DNA from: Spartobacteria bacterium
GTDB taxonomy: Bacteria; Verrucomicrobiota; Verrucomicrobiia; Chthoniobacterales; Chthoniobacteraceae
Assembly (NCBI GenBank): GCA_025355595.1
Contig: JANXZI010000256.1
Location: 1-16,357 of the forward strand
Reading direction: 5' to 3'
Length of the DNA: 16,357 nucleotides
Part shown: positions 6,658-13,632 of the stretch, piece after piece
Layout of the letters: each line of letters begins with the position of its first letter
How positions within the stretch are numbered: position 1 is the stretch's first letter
The notes under the pieces: generated by a model
What the model saw: the letters and a program-made list of their open reading frames with translations, nothing else
What the model was told of the DNA's origin: nothing
Databases searched by the model: none
Translations under genes and position numbers: made by a program

Positions 6658-9236
6658 TTGGCAGCCTTGGGTTTGGCTTTTTCGCCGGAGACGCGCTTCA
6701 GCGCGCAGGTCTCCGCGGCGTGGATGATCAGATCGGCGACGCGGCGCTTCAGGCGGAAGCCGCGGAACAGCAGCCACGCGAGAAATGCTGCGGAAAAAAC
6801 CCAGAGCCAGCGATCATGCGCGTGAGAAAAAATTTCCCGGTAGAGCAGCGTGCTCAGCAGGATCACGGTCACGAGGAAAGTCGTCGGCACCATCATGAGT
6901 CCGAGGCGCGCGCGCGTGAGGCACTTCGGTCCGCCGTGGTACTCAGTGACGGTCGCGACCTTCACGCTCCACCACAAGTTGCCGTACACGAGAACGTCCC
7001 ACGATTTCCAGCCCGTGTCCGTCGAGTAGCGCCAGCCTTCGTCCTCGAGGAGTTTTACGGTTTCCGTGATCAGTGCCTCGCGGCCCTGGCCGGTTTCATT
7101 CCAAAAATCAATCTGCCTCGTGCTGCCGGAATGCGCCTCGCGGCCGATGCCCGGCTCAGGTTTCGAGATGACTGCGCCGGGCGTGCGCTTGAATTTCAGC
7201 CACGTGAAGTAGCGCGCCCAGCCGCGTCCGAGCGGCTGCATGAATGCAAGAAACGCGACCAGCAGCCTCGCGGCGATCGTGTCGTATTTCGGCTCGATGC
7301 GGATATTGATCATCCAGCTCAGCGCGACGCTGATCGTGCCGAGCAGCATGAGCACCGGCACCACGCGCAGCCACTCCAGCGGGATGCCGAGCACGCCGAC
7401 GAAAAGCGTGAGCGCGATCCATTCGATGCTGCTGAGATACGCCGCGATCTGCGACTGCGGCGCGTGGTAGAGCGACTGGAAAAGGCCCTGGCCGAACACG
7501 CCGTGGTAGATCAGCGGACGGCTGAAGAGCCATGTGAGGCGCGGCGCGCCGTAGATTTGTCCCTTCCACTTCGCAGTGCCCGTCGGGCCGAAAAAGATAA
7601 GGTGCTTGAATCGCAGCAGCGCCTCGGCCTCGCCGTAGCCCTCCTGCTGTTTGCGGAATGCGCCGAGCGTGAAGCGCCGGTAGTGCCACACGATCGCGCT
7701 TGGCGAAAATGCGACCTCGCCGCCGGCGGTCTGCAAGCGCCAGCAGAAGTCCACGTCGTCGCCAGCCTTGCGATATTCCGTGTCGAAGCCGCCGACGAGA
7801 TCGAACGCCCATCGCCAATACGCCATGTTACAGCCCGGCACATGCTCCGCGACGGTGTCCGTGAGCAGCACGTGGCTCGGCCCGCCGGGGCTCGCGGCGA
7901 CGGCGGCCTGCACCCAGTTCACCGCGGGCGGCGAGATGTTCGGCCCGCCGACGCCTGCGTAGTTGCCGCTCGTGAGCACGGCGATGAGATAGTAGAGCCA
8001 GTCCGCGTCGGGCATGCAGTCGCTGTCCGTGTAGGCGATCACTTCGCCGGACGACGCGTGTGCGCCGACATTGCGCGCGTAGCTCAGGCCCATGTTTTTC
8101 TGGATGATGCTCACGAAGCCCGGGAGCTTGCGCTTGAACTGCGCGCGGTGAGCCTCCCACTGCTTCACGATCTTCTGCGTGTCGTCCTTCGAGCCGTCGT
8201 CCACGAGCACGATTTCGAAGTCGGGATACCGCACCTCGTCGAGCGCGTGCAGGCAGTCGCCGAGCGTCTGGCCGCCATTGTAGCTGCACACGATCACGCT
8301 CACTTTCGGGTAGCGCGCGAGCGGCACCACGCCCGTGATCGGCCCGCCGCCGCCGAGCTTCGCCTTCAATGTGTGGAAGGCCTTCTTCGGTTTCCGATCC
8401 TCGGTCACGAGGCCGAATTTCCAGTCCGTCACCTCGTTCCCTCCGGTAAACCACTCGTCCGTCCACGAAAAGAAAATCGTCCCCGCCGCGCCGCCCTTCA
8501 CGACGACTTCGAGGTGCCAGTCGAGCACCTCCGCCTGCTTGTCCTCGCCGTTGCGCAGCGTATCCATGCCGAATTCGCCGAGAATGAGGGGCTTTTCGTC
8601 CGCGATATTTTGCAGCCGCGCGAGGTAGCGCTCGAAGTCTGCGCGCCGCTCCAGGTACACATTCAGCGAGAGGAAATCCACGTTCGCAGGACGCAGATAC
8701 TCGGTCGGCGGAAAGCTCGCGTAGCTGTAGAGCGGACGCGGGTCCGTCGCGCGCGCGACATCAATCAGCTTTTCCAAAAACTTCTGTACGCGATCCGCGC
8801 CGAGCCAGCGGATGATCGTCGTGGGCACTTCGTTCCCCACGAGGTAGGCGAAGATGGCGGGGTGCCCGACATTTTTCCCGACCACCTCGCGCACCACGCG
8901 GATGATCTGCCGCATGAGCGAACGCGAGTTCAGGAACTCGACATGCTGCGTCCACGGGATGCTCACGAGCACGCGGAGCCCGAGTTCCGCCGCGAGGTCA
9001 AGCAGCCACCGCGCAGGCAGGTGATAGACGCGGATGAGATTGATCCCCATCTCCCTCATCTGCGCAAAGTCACGCCGCGCCTGCTCGGGCGTGCTCATGA
9101 ATTCGCCGTCCGTATTCGGACGGAACGGCCCGTAGGTCACACCGCGCAGAAACCACGGCTTGTCGCCCTCAAAAAAAAACTTCGCGCGGACTTTGATCGG
9201 CGGAAGGTCAAGCGAGAGCGTGCGTGATTCTGACAT
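6654..9236 (-). CDS. Fusion of glycoside hydrolase-type TIM barrel and membrane GT2 glycosyltransferase
   Basis: The 860-residue protein has two enzyme-like halves. Residues about 15-295 resemble a clan GH-A (GH2-like) TIM barrel: FLRGVTYGPF near 29-38, a probable acid/base Glu136 in GNE (134-136) and a probable nucleophile Glu221 in LGEFG (219-223). Residues about 310-545 are a GT2 domain: VSVIVCSYNGG, the nucleotide-binding LVDDGS (344-349), the metal-binding DSD (404-406) and GDDVDFCWR (492-500) containing the likely catalytic Asp. Membrane segments follow at about 605-645 and 657-670, with two more near 780-799 and 808-825. The protein probably makes or processes a beta-linked polysaccharide at the inner membrane; the polymer is unknown. 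ATG 9236 is chosen over a TTG 39 bases upstream. The plausible export topology of the N-terminal barrel is unclear because no signal peptide precedes it. Confidence 0.85.
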   Translation of the reverse strand: MSESRTLSLDLPPIKVRAKFFFEGDKPWFLRGVTYGPFRPNTDGEFMSTPEQARRDFAQMREMGINLIRVYHLPARWLLDLAAELGLRVLVSIPWTQHVEFLNSRSLMRQIIRVVREVVGKNVGHPAIFAYLVGNEVPTTIIRWLGADRVQKFLEKLIDVARATDPRPLYSYASFPPTEYLRPANVDFLSLNVYLERRADFERYLARLQNIADEKPLILGEFGMDTLRNGEDKQAEVLDWHLEVVVKGGAAGTIFFSWTDEWFTGGNEVTDWKFGLVTEDRKPKKAFHTLKAKLGGGGPITGVVPLARYPKVSVIVCSYNGGQTLGDCLHALDEVRYPDFEIVLVDDGSKDDTQKIVKQWEAHRAQFKRKLPGFVSIIQKNMGLSYARNVGAHASSGEVIAYTDSDCMPDADWLYYLIAVLTSGNYAGVGGPNISPPAVNWVQAAVAASPGGPSHVLLTDTVAEHVPGCNMAYWRWAFDLVGGFDTEYRKAGDDVDFCWRLQTAGGEVAFSPSAIVWHYRRFTLGAFRKQQEGYGEAEALLRFKHLIFFGPTGTAKWKGQIYGAPRLTWLFSRPLIYHGVFGQGLFQSLYHAPQSQIAAYLSSIEWIALTLFVGVLGIPLEWLRVVPVLMLLGTISVALSWMINIRIEPKYDTIAARLLVAFLAFMQPLGRGWARYFTWLKFKRTPGAVISKPEPGIGREAHSGSTRQIDFWNETGQGREALITETVKLLEDEGWRYSTDTGWKSWDVLVYGNLWWSVKVATVTEYHGGPKCLTRARLGLMMVPTTFLVTVILLSTLLYREIFSHAHDRWLWVFSAAFLAWLLFRGFRLKRRVADLIIHAAETCALKRVSGEKAKPKAAK

Positions 9237-9390
9237 GTGGGCGGGACTTTTACGGGCGCAGCGGCGTGACCGCAAGCAGAGGCATTCCGAGGGCGGGCGG
9301 AGCGGGTTTTGGTTTGAGCCGCGACGGGAGGCTCATCAAAAAGTGTGGTGGAAAATTTGCAGGCCGCCCGATCTCCATTACTCATCAGCC
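9237..9390. other. Divergent intergenic region (probable promoters for both directions)
   Basis: These 154 bases separate the divergently transcribed glycosyltransferase and SRPBCC genes, so promoters for both sides should lie here. I could not pick out convincing -35/-10 pairs, operator palindromes or a terminator by eye. Confidence 0.4.
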
Positions 9391-9926
9391 ATGCTCAAAA
9401 AAATTCTCGTGACCCTCGTGGCTGTCATTGTCGTCTTCCTCATCGTCGTCGCGCTGCAGCCCGCGGATTTCAAGATCTCCCGCACGGCCGTCATCCCGGC
9501 GCCGCCCGCCGCCGTCTTCGAGCAGATTAATGATTTTCACAAATGGAGCGACTGGTCCCCGTGGGCAAAGCTTGATCCGAATGCGAAGAATTCCTTCGAC
9601 GGCCCGGCTTCCGGGGTCGGCGCGAAGTTCTCGTGGTCGGGCAACAACGAGGTCGGCGAAGGCTCGATGAAAATAACCGCGAGCAAGCCGAGCGAGAGCG
9701 TCGTGATGGACCTCGTCTTCACAAAGCCCATGGCGGCGACGAATCTCACCGAATTCACCTGAAACCCGAGGGTGCCGGCACGTCCGTGGCCTGGGTGATG
9801 TCTGGAAAAAACGGTTTCATGGGAAAGGCATTCGGCCTGTTCGTGAATTGCGACAAGATGGTCAGCGAAAAATTTGAGGAGGGCTTTGCCAACCTGAAAC
9901 GCGTCGTTGCACCGGCGGCAAAGTAG
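9391..9926 (+). pseudogene. SRPBCC-family protein, copy 1, interrupted by a -1 frameshift
   Basis: The start MLKKILVTLVAVIVVFLIVV gives an N-terminal membrane anchor or signal segment, then a START/Bet v1-like (SRPBCC, polyketide cyclase-type) domain with APPAAVFEQINDFHKWSDWSPW. The frame stops at TGA 9760-9762 after NLTEFT. Translation of the next frame from 9762 continues with KPEGAGTSVAWVMSGKNG and runs to TAG at 9924-9926, ending ANLKRVVAPAAK. The intact second copy at 13064-13603 reads straight through the same place (TTEFTFKPQGNQTEVTW), which shows that about one base is missing near 9760. Either the gene is newly broken or the base is a sequencing or assembly error. SRPBCC proteins bind hydrophobic ligands in a deep pocket; no enzymatic role is evident here. 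The neighbouring DoxX-like gene starts 36 bases later. Confidence 0.85.
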
Positions 9927-9962
9927 CCTTCACATCCCAAACACCCAAACCACATCCCACCC

Positions 9963-10352
9963 ATGAAACACGCACCCACCGTCGCCGGCATCCTGCTTGG
10001 CCTGCTCTTCATCATGTCGTCCGTCGTCGTTCTGTTTCATCTCATTCCTCCGGACAAGATCCCGAAACCCGCGACGCCGGAGGCGGCCATGTTCATGGGC
10101 GCACTCGGACCGACGGGTTACATGACCATGGTGAAAGTGTTCGAACTGCTCGGTGGCATCCTCGTCGCCATCCCGCGCACACGGAATTTCGGCCTCCTCG
10201 TCCTCGGGCCGATCATCGTGAACATCCTCGCCTTCCATGCCTTCATCACGAAAGGCGAAGGGCTTTTCAGTCCGCTGATCATCGTCATCGTGGTGCTCGC
10301 GCTCTATCTCCTGTGGGCCGGCCGGAAGAACTTCGCCGCGCTGCGTAACTGA
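9963..10352 (+). CDS. DoxX-like small membrane protein, copy 1
   Basis: The 129-residue protein is almost entirely hydrophobic, with four predicted membrane helices at about 7-27, 52-70, 74-95 and 103-120. Conserved features shared with the second copy (12655-13041) are GPTGYMT.VK.FELLGG.LVAIP.TRN.GLLVLGPII.NILAFH and the C-terminal K.FAAL.N. This resembles the DoxX/DoxD-like family of small four-helix membrane proteins, whose biochemical role is mostly undefined. It follows the broken SRPBCC gene by 36 bases and precedes the BNR gene by 19, so all three may share a transcript. No Shine-Dalgarno sequence is obvious before the ATG. The family assignment is from pattern recognition and is moderate; the membrane topology is clear. 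Confidence 0.8.
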   Translation: MKHAPTVAGILLGLLFIMSSVVVLFHLIPPDKIPKPATPEAAMFMGALGPTGYMTMVKVFELLGGILVAIPRTRNFGLLVLGPIIVNILAFHAFITKGEGLFSPLIIVIVVLALYLLWAGRKNFAALRN

Positions 10353-10371
10353 ACCGATCACACCGATTTTT

Positions 10372-11532
10372 ATGAGCAGCGTCCGCGTCCTCGTTGGCAC
10401 CAAGAAAGGTGCATTCATCCTCACCGCCGATGGCAAGCGCGAGGAGTGGGAAGTCAGCGGCCCGCATTTTGCGGGCTGGGAAATGTATCACCTCAAGGGC
10501 TCACCCGTGGACCCGAACCGCATCTACGCCTCGCAGACGAGCGGCTGGTTTGGGCAGATCATCCAGCGCTCGGACGATGGCGGAAGAACATGGTCCGTCC
10601 CCGGCGGCGAGCAGATGCCGGCGCCTGGGGAATTTCCGAAAGGTGCGAGCAACAAGTTTGTGTACGAGGGCGAAGTCGGCAAACACATGTGGTATGACGG
10701 CACGCAGCATCCGTGGGAGTTCAAGCGCGTGTGGCACATCGAACCGTCGTTGACCGATCCCGACACGGCTTACGCGGGCGTGGAGGACGCGGCGATTTTC
10801 AAAACCACCGACGGCGGCAAGTCGTGGAAGGAAATGTCGAGCTTGCGCAGTGCGAAGGGGCATCTCTGGCAACCGGGCGCGGGTGGCATGGCGGTGCATA
10901 CGATCATCATTGATCCGAAGAATCCGAAACGCATCTACATCGCGATCTCGGCGGCGGGTGCGTTCCGCACGGAAGACGGCGGGTTGACGTGGAAGCCGAT
11001 CAACAAGGGTTTGAAGTCGCAATACGAGTTGCCCGATTCGGACGCGGAGGTCGGGCATTGCGTACATCGCATCGCGCTGCATCCGTCACGGCCGGACGTG
11101 TTGTTCATGCAAAAGCATTGGGACATCATGCGCAGCGACAATTCCGGCGATCAGTGGAGTGAGGTCAGTGGAAATCTGCCGACGGATTTTGGTTTCCCGA
11201 TTGACGTCCACTTTCACGAGCCAGAGACGATATACGTAGTGCCCATTACGAGCGATTCGCTGCACTACCCACCGGACGGAAAGCTGCGCGTGTATCGCAG
11301 CAAGACGGGCGGTAACGAATGGGAGGCGCTGACGCGCGGTCTGCCACAGAAGGATTGTTATGTGAACGTGCTGCGCGATGCGATGGCGGTGGATTCGCTC
11401 GATGATTGCGGCATCTATTTCGGCACGACCGGTGGCCAGGTTTATTGTTCACCCGATGGCGGCAACAACTGGACAACCATCGCCGCACATCTGCCAGCGG
11501 TGCTGTCGGTGGAGGTGCAGACGTTGAACTGA
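10372..11532 (+). CDS. BNR/Asp-box beta-propeller protein (sialidase-like fold, cytoplasmic)
   Basis: This 386-residue protein contains six Asp-box (S-x-D-x-G-x-x-W type) motifs: SDDGGRTW (67-74), TTDGGKSW (145-152), TEDGGLTW (200-207), SDNSGDQW (255-262), SKTGGNEW (310-317) and SPDGGNNW (360-367). These mark a beta-propeller of the WD40/YVTN/BNR type. There is no signal peptide, and I do not see the arginine triad expected of a real sialidase, so automatic names such as exo-alpha-sialidase are probably misleading. From memory, genes of exactly this type are often followed by a small MoaD/ThiS-like gene in other bacteria. Here that partner is present 253 bases downstream as a fusion with an acetyltransferase, with a gene relic in between. 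A functional link between propeller and MoaD-like protein is inferred only from this neighbourhood. Confidence 0.85.
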   Translation: MSSVRVLVGTKKGAFILTADGKREEWEVSGPHFAGWEMYHLKGSPVDPNRIYASQTSGWFGQIIQRSDDGGRTWSVPGGEQMPAPGEFPKGASNKFVYEGEVGKHMWYDGTQHPWEFKRVWHIEPSLTDPDTAYAGVEDAAIFKTTDGGKSWKEMSSLRSAKGHLWQPGAGGMAVHTIIIDPKNPKRIYIAISAAGAFRTEDGGLTWKPINKGLKSQYELPDSDAEVGHCVHRIALHPSRPDVLFMQKHWDIMRSDNSGDQWSEVSGNLPTDFGFPIDVHFHEPETIYVVPITSDSLHYPPDGKLRVYRSKTGGNEWEALTRGLPQKDCYVNVLRDAMAVDSLDDCGIYFGTTGGQVYCSPDGGNNWTTIAAHLPAVLSVEVQTLN

Positions 11533-11564
11533 CAAAAATATAGGGAAAGCGCGCTGCGCTGTCC

Positions 11565-11585
11565 GGACGCCGCAACGCGGCGTCC
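11565..11585. repeat. Perfect 9-bp hairpin repeat (GGACGCCGC-AAC-GCGGCGTCC)
   Basis: The two 9-base arms (11565-11573 and 11577-11585) pair perfectly around a 3-base loop, 33 bases after the BNR stop codon. It resembles the intergenic repeats seen in verrucomicrobial genomes. It could slow transcription, but there is no T-tract after it (CTACC follows), so I do not call an intrinsic terminator. Confidence 0.75.
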
Positions 11586-11600
11586 CTACCAATAGACACC

Positions 11601-11766
11601 ATGCGTCTCCAGCCCCTCATTTGCGCACGGGATGCCACGCCATCGCAATCCGCCCGACGGTGACGGTGGTCCGAACCATTGGGAAATCTGGCTGCGGGAT
11701 CCCGACGGCTAAAAGGTGGTGCTTGCCAGCCCGGACGGAACGACGGGTGGAAATTGGAAGTCATAG
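11601..11766 (+). pseudogene. Relic of a VOC (glyoxalase/bleomycin-resistance) family gene
   Basis: An ATG at 11601 opens MRLQPLICARDA, matching the usual beginning of VOC proteins (the first beta strand, often with RDV after it). Within about 40 bases, in a different frame, the sequence jumps to HRNPPDGDGGPNHWEIWLRD (from about 11641), then PDG. This is the typical C-terminal strand of the same family. A TAA at 11692-11694 stands where a tyrosine codon (TAC/TAT) is expected in DPDGY. After it KVVLASPDGT continues in frame to TAG at 11764-11766. The whole middle of the domain is missing, so this gene is dead by internal deletion, frameshift and nonsense mutation. Family recognition is from memory of the motif. 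Confidence 0.75.
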
Positions 11767-11784
11767 ATATTCGAAGCTACGTCC

Positions 11785-12627
11785 GTGAACACAAGTGCTC
11801 TCGACATTGAACTGCGGCCTTATGCCGCAGAGCATTTGCTCGCGCTGCTGGAGAGCGAGGAGGCGTTTCATCGTGGTTTCGGACTGCGGGCCGCCGCCGG
11901 CCTGAGGGATTTCTATTTCTCGAGCGAGGTTTCCCCCAAATGGCTGGAGCAACTTCGCAATGCCCGGGGCACGGATCCCTGGACTTTTGGGTTCGCGGTG
12001 GTGCTTCCCATGGTTGCCCAAGTGATTGGCGGTGCCGGTTTCAAAGGGCCGCCCGATGCCGATGGAGTGGTGGAAGCCGCCTACGGGATTGTGCCGGCCT
12101 GGCAGGGAAAAGGATGTGCCACGGCAGCGCTGGGCAGACTCATCGCGTTTGCGTCGGGCGACGACCGGGTGCGCTTGCTTCGCGCGCACACGCTGCCGGA
12201 AAACAACGCCTCGATCCGGGTTCTGACGAAGACCGGATTCACGAAACTCGGCGAGGTGGTTGATCCTGAAGACGGTCGCGTGTGGCGTTGGGAACGCAGC
12301 CCGGGCACAAATGTAAAGCCGGGCCGGCCCGCCATTCGCGTCGTCCTGCCATTTCATTTGCGTAACCTTGCTTGCGTTGAAGGCGAGGTGGAACTGGAAG
12401 TCGCGGGTCCGGTCACGGTTCGTACGGTGTTGGACGCACTAGAAGCACGTTATCCCATGCTGCGCGGCACAATCCGCGATCATGGTACGTTGAAGCGGCG
12501 ACCGTTCATTCGCTTTTTCGCGTGCAAGGAAGATTTATCGCTCGAACCGCCGGAAACGCTGTTGCCGGAAGCGGTGCTCAAGGGCGAAGAACCAGTTCTC
12601 GTCGTCGGTGCGATGGCGGGTGGCTAA
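11785..12627 (+). CDS. GNAT acetyltransferase fused to a MoaD/ThiS-like protein with C-terminal Gly-Gly
   Basis: The 280-residue protein has two domains. Residues about 7-171 are a GNAT N-acetyltransferase: VPAWQGKGCATAAL (103-116) is the acetyl-CoA pyrophosphate-binding loop, and LPENNASIRVLTKTGF (137-152) is the usual ENxxSxxVxxKxGF element. A 12-residue linker (172-183) leads to residues 184-280, a ubiquitin-like MoaD/ThiS domain starting IRVVLPFHLRNLA and ending LVVGAMAGG. The terminal Gly-Gly is the hallmark by which MoaD and ThiS are adenylated and thiocarboxylated. Elsewhere I know this second domain as a stand-alone protein beside the BNR gene. The start codon is GTG at 11785, 18 bases after the VOC relic. 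No MoeB/ThiF-type activating enzyme is encoded in the window. Alternative: two genes accidentally joined by loss of a stop codon; the long continuous frame favours a real fusion. Confidence 0.85.
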   Translation: MNTSALDIELRPYAAEHLLALLESEEAFHRGFGLRAAAGLRDFYFSSEVSPKWLEQLRNARGTDPWTFGFAVVLPMVAQVIGGAGFKGPPDADGVVEAAYGIVPAWQGKGCATAALGRLIAFASGDDRVRLLRAHTLPENNASIRVLTKTGFTKLGEVVDPEDGRVWRWERSPGTNVKPGRPAIRVVLPFHLRNLACVEGEVELEVAGPVTVRTVLDALEARYPMLRGTIRDHGTLKRRPFIRFFACKEDLSLEPPETLLPEAVLKGEEPVLVVGAMAGG

Positions 12628-12654
12628 AATCTGAAATTATCAAACAAACAAACC

Positions 12655-13041
12655 ATGAAAAAATACCCACCTATCATTGCCGGCGTCATACTTGGCCTGT
12701 TGTTCCTCATGGCCAGCGTCACATTCCTGCTCAAGCTTGTGCCCGAGCAAAAACTGCCGGAAGGCACGCCCATCGCGATGTTCATGGCCGCGTTCGGGCC
12801 GACGGGTTACATGACGTTCGTGAAGATTTTTGAACTCCTCGGCGGCGTTCTAGTCGCCATCCCGAAGACGCGCAACCTCGGTCTGCTCGTGCTGGGGCCG
12901 ATTATTCTGAACATTCTTGCGTTCCACATCTTTGTCGCCGACCCGAAGCAATTGTTGAACCCGATGGGCATCCTGGTGGTCGTGCTCCCGCTGTATCTAC
13001 TTTGGGTGGAACGGAAGAAATTCGCCGCCTTGATTAACTGA
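12655..13041 (+). CDS. DoxX-like small membrane protein, copy 2
   Basis: The 128-residue, four-helix membrane protein is a clear paralogue of the one at 9963-10352. The two share GPTGYMTFVKIFELLGG, VAIPKTRN.GLLVLGPII, NILAFH and the C-terminal KKFAAL.N. By eye they agree at more than half of the positions, so the duplication is not recent. It starts at ATG 12655, 27 bases after the GNAT-MoaD stop codon, in an A-rich leader, and ends 22 bases before the SRPBCC copy 2 start. The tight spacing suggests one transcript. The function is unknown beyond a DoxX-like membrane protein. Confidence 0.8.
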   Translation: MKKYPPIIAGVILGLLFLMASVTFLLKLVPEQKLPEGTPIAMFMAAFGPTGYMTFVKIFELLGGVLVAIPKTRNLGLLVLGPIILNILAFHIFVADPKQLLNPMGILVVVLPLYLLWVERKKFAALIN

Positions 13042-13063
13042 ACTCAAAACGGAAGGAAAATCT

Positions 13064-13603
13064 ATGTTCAAAAAAATCCTCATTGGTATCGCCGTAATCA
13101 TCATCGTGTTCCTCGTGGTAGTTGCCCTGCAACCGGCGGACTACCGCGTCACGCGTTCTGTTGTTGTCGCCGCGCCGCCGGACGCGGTATTCCCGCAGGT
13201 GAACGTGCTCAAGCAATGGGAGGCATGGAACCCGTGGGGGAAAATTGATCCGGCGATGAAACTCACCTACGAAGGCCCGGCTTTCGGCCTTGGCGCAGCG
13301 TACGCGTGGGTCGGCAATAACGATGTCGGCGCCGGGCGCATGACGATTACCGAGAGCCGCCCGAATGCCCTTGTTCAGTTCAAGACGGAATTCTTCAAGC
13401 CCATGGCGGGCGTCAGCACCACGGAGTTCACCTTCAAGCCGCAAGGCAATCAAACCGAAGTGACTTGGACCATGGCCGGTAAAAACAATCTCCTCGCCAA
13501 AGCCTTCTGCCTGTTCATGAGCATGGACAAAATGATCGGTGGTCAATTTGAAAAGGGCCTCGCGGATTTGAAATCCGTTACGGAAGCCGGCGCGAAGAAA
13601 TAA
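13064..13603 (+). CDS. SRPBCC-family protein, copy 2 (intact), N-terminal membrane anchor
   Basis: The 179-residue protein begins MFKKILIGIAVIIIVFLVVVA, a single membrane anchor or signal segment. It continues with a START/Bet v1-like domain: QPADYRVTRSVVVAAPPDAV, QWEAWNPWGKIDP, GAAYAWVGNNDVGAGRM and ATG-like internal Met spacing, then TEFTFKPQGNQTEVTWTMAG, ending GLADLKSVTEAGAKK. It is the undamaged paralogue of 9391-9926, sharing LQPAD, APP.AVF, W..W.PW, GNN.VG and FKPMA. A good Shine-Dalgarno sequence (GGAAGGA, about 13051-13057) precedes the ATG. It converges on the sigma factor gene with only 29 bases between stop codons and no visible terminator. The ligand is unknown; pairing with a DoxX-like membrane protein in both modules suggests the two act together at the membrane. 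Confidence 0.85.
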   Translation: MFKKILIGIAVIIIVFLVVVALQPADYRVTRSVVVAAPPDAVFPQVNVLKQWEAWNPWGKIDPAMKLTYEGPAFGLGAAYAWVGNNDVGAGRMTITESRPNALVQFKTEFFKPMAGVSTTEFTFKPQGNQTEVTWTMAGKNNLLAKAFCLFMSMDKMIGGQFEKGLADLKSVTEAGAKK

Positions 13604-13632
13604 CGCACACCTCAACTTTGCGGGCACCGCGC

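Noticed and set aside
6546..9227. An 893-codon open frame on the plus strand opposite the GH-GT2 gene
   Set aside because: It is an antisense shadow of a GC-rich gene: composition is Arg/Ala/His-rich without domains, while the minus-strand frame has clear GH-A and GT2 motifs.
10372..11532. True sialidase
   Set aside because: Asp boxes are present, but there is no signal peptide and no recognisable catalytic arginine triad; the fold, not the activity, is supported.
11565..11585. Intrinsic terminator after the BNR gene
   Set aside because: The hairpin is perfect but no T-tract follows, so it is reported only as a repeat.
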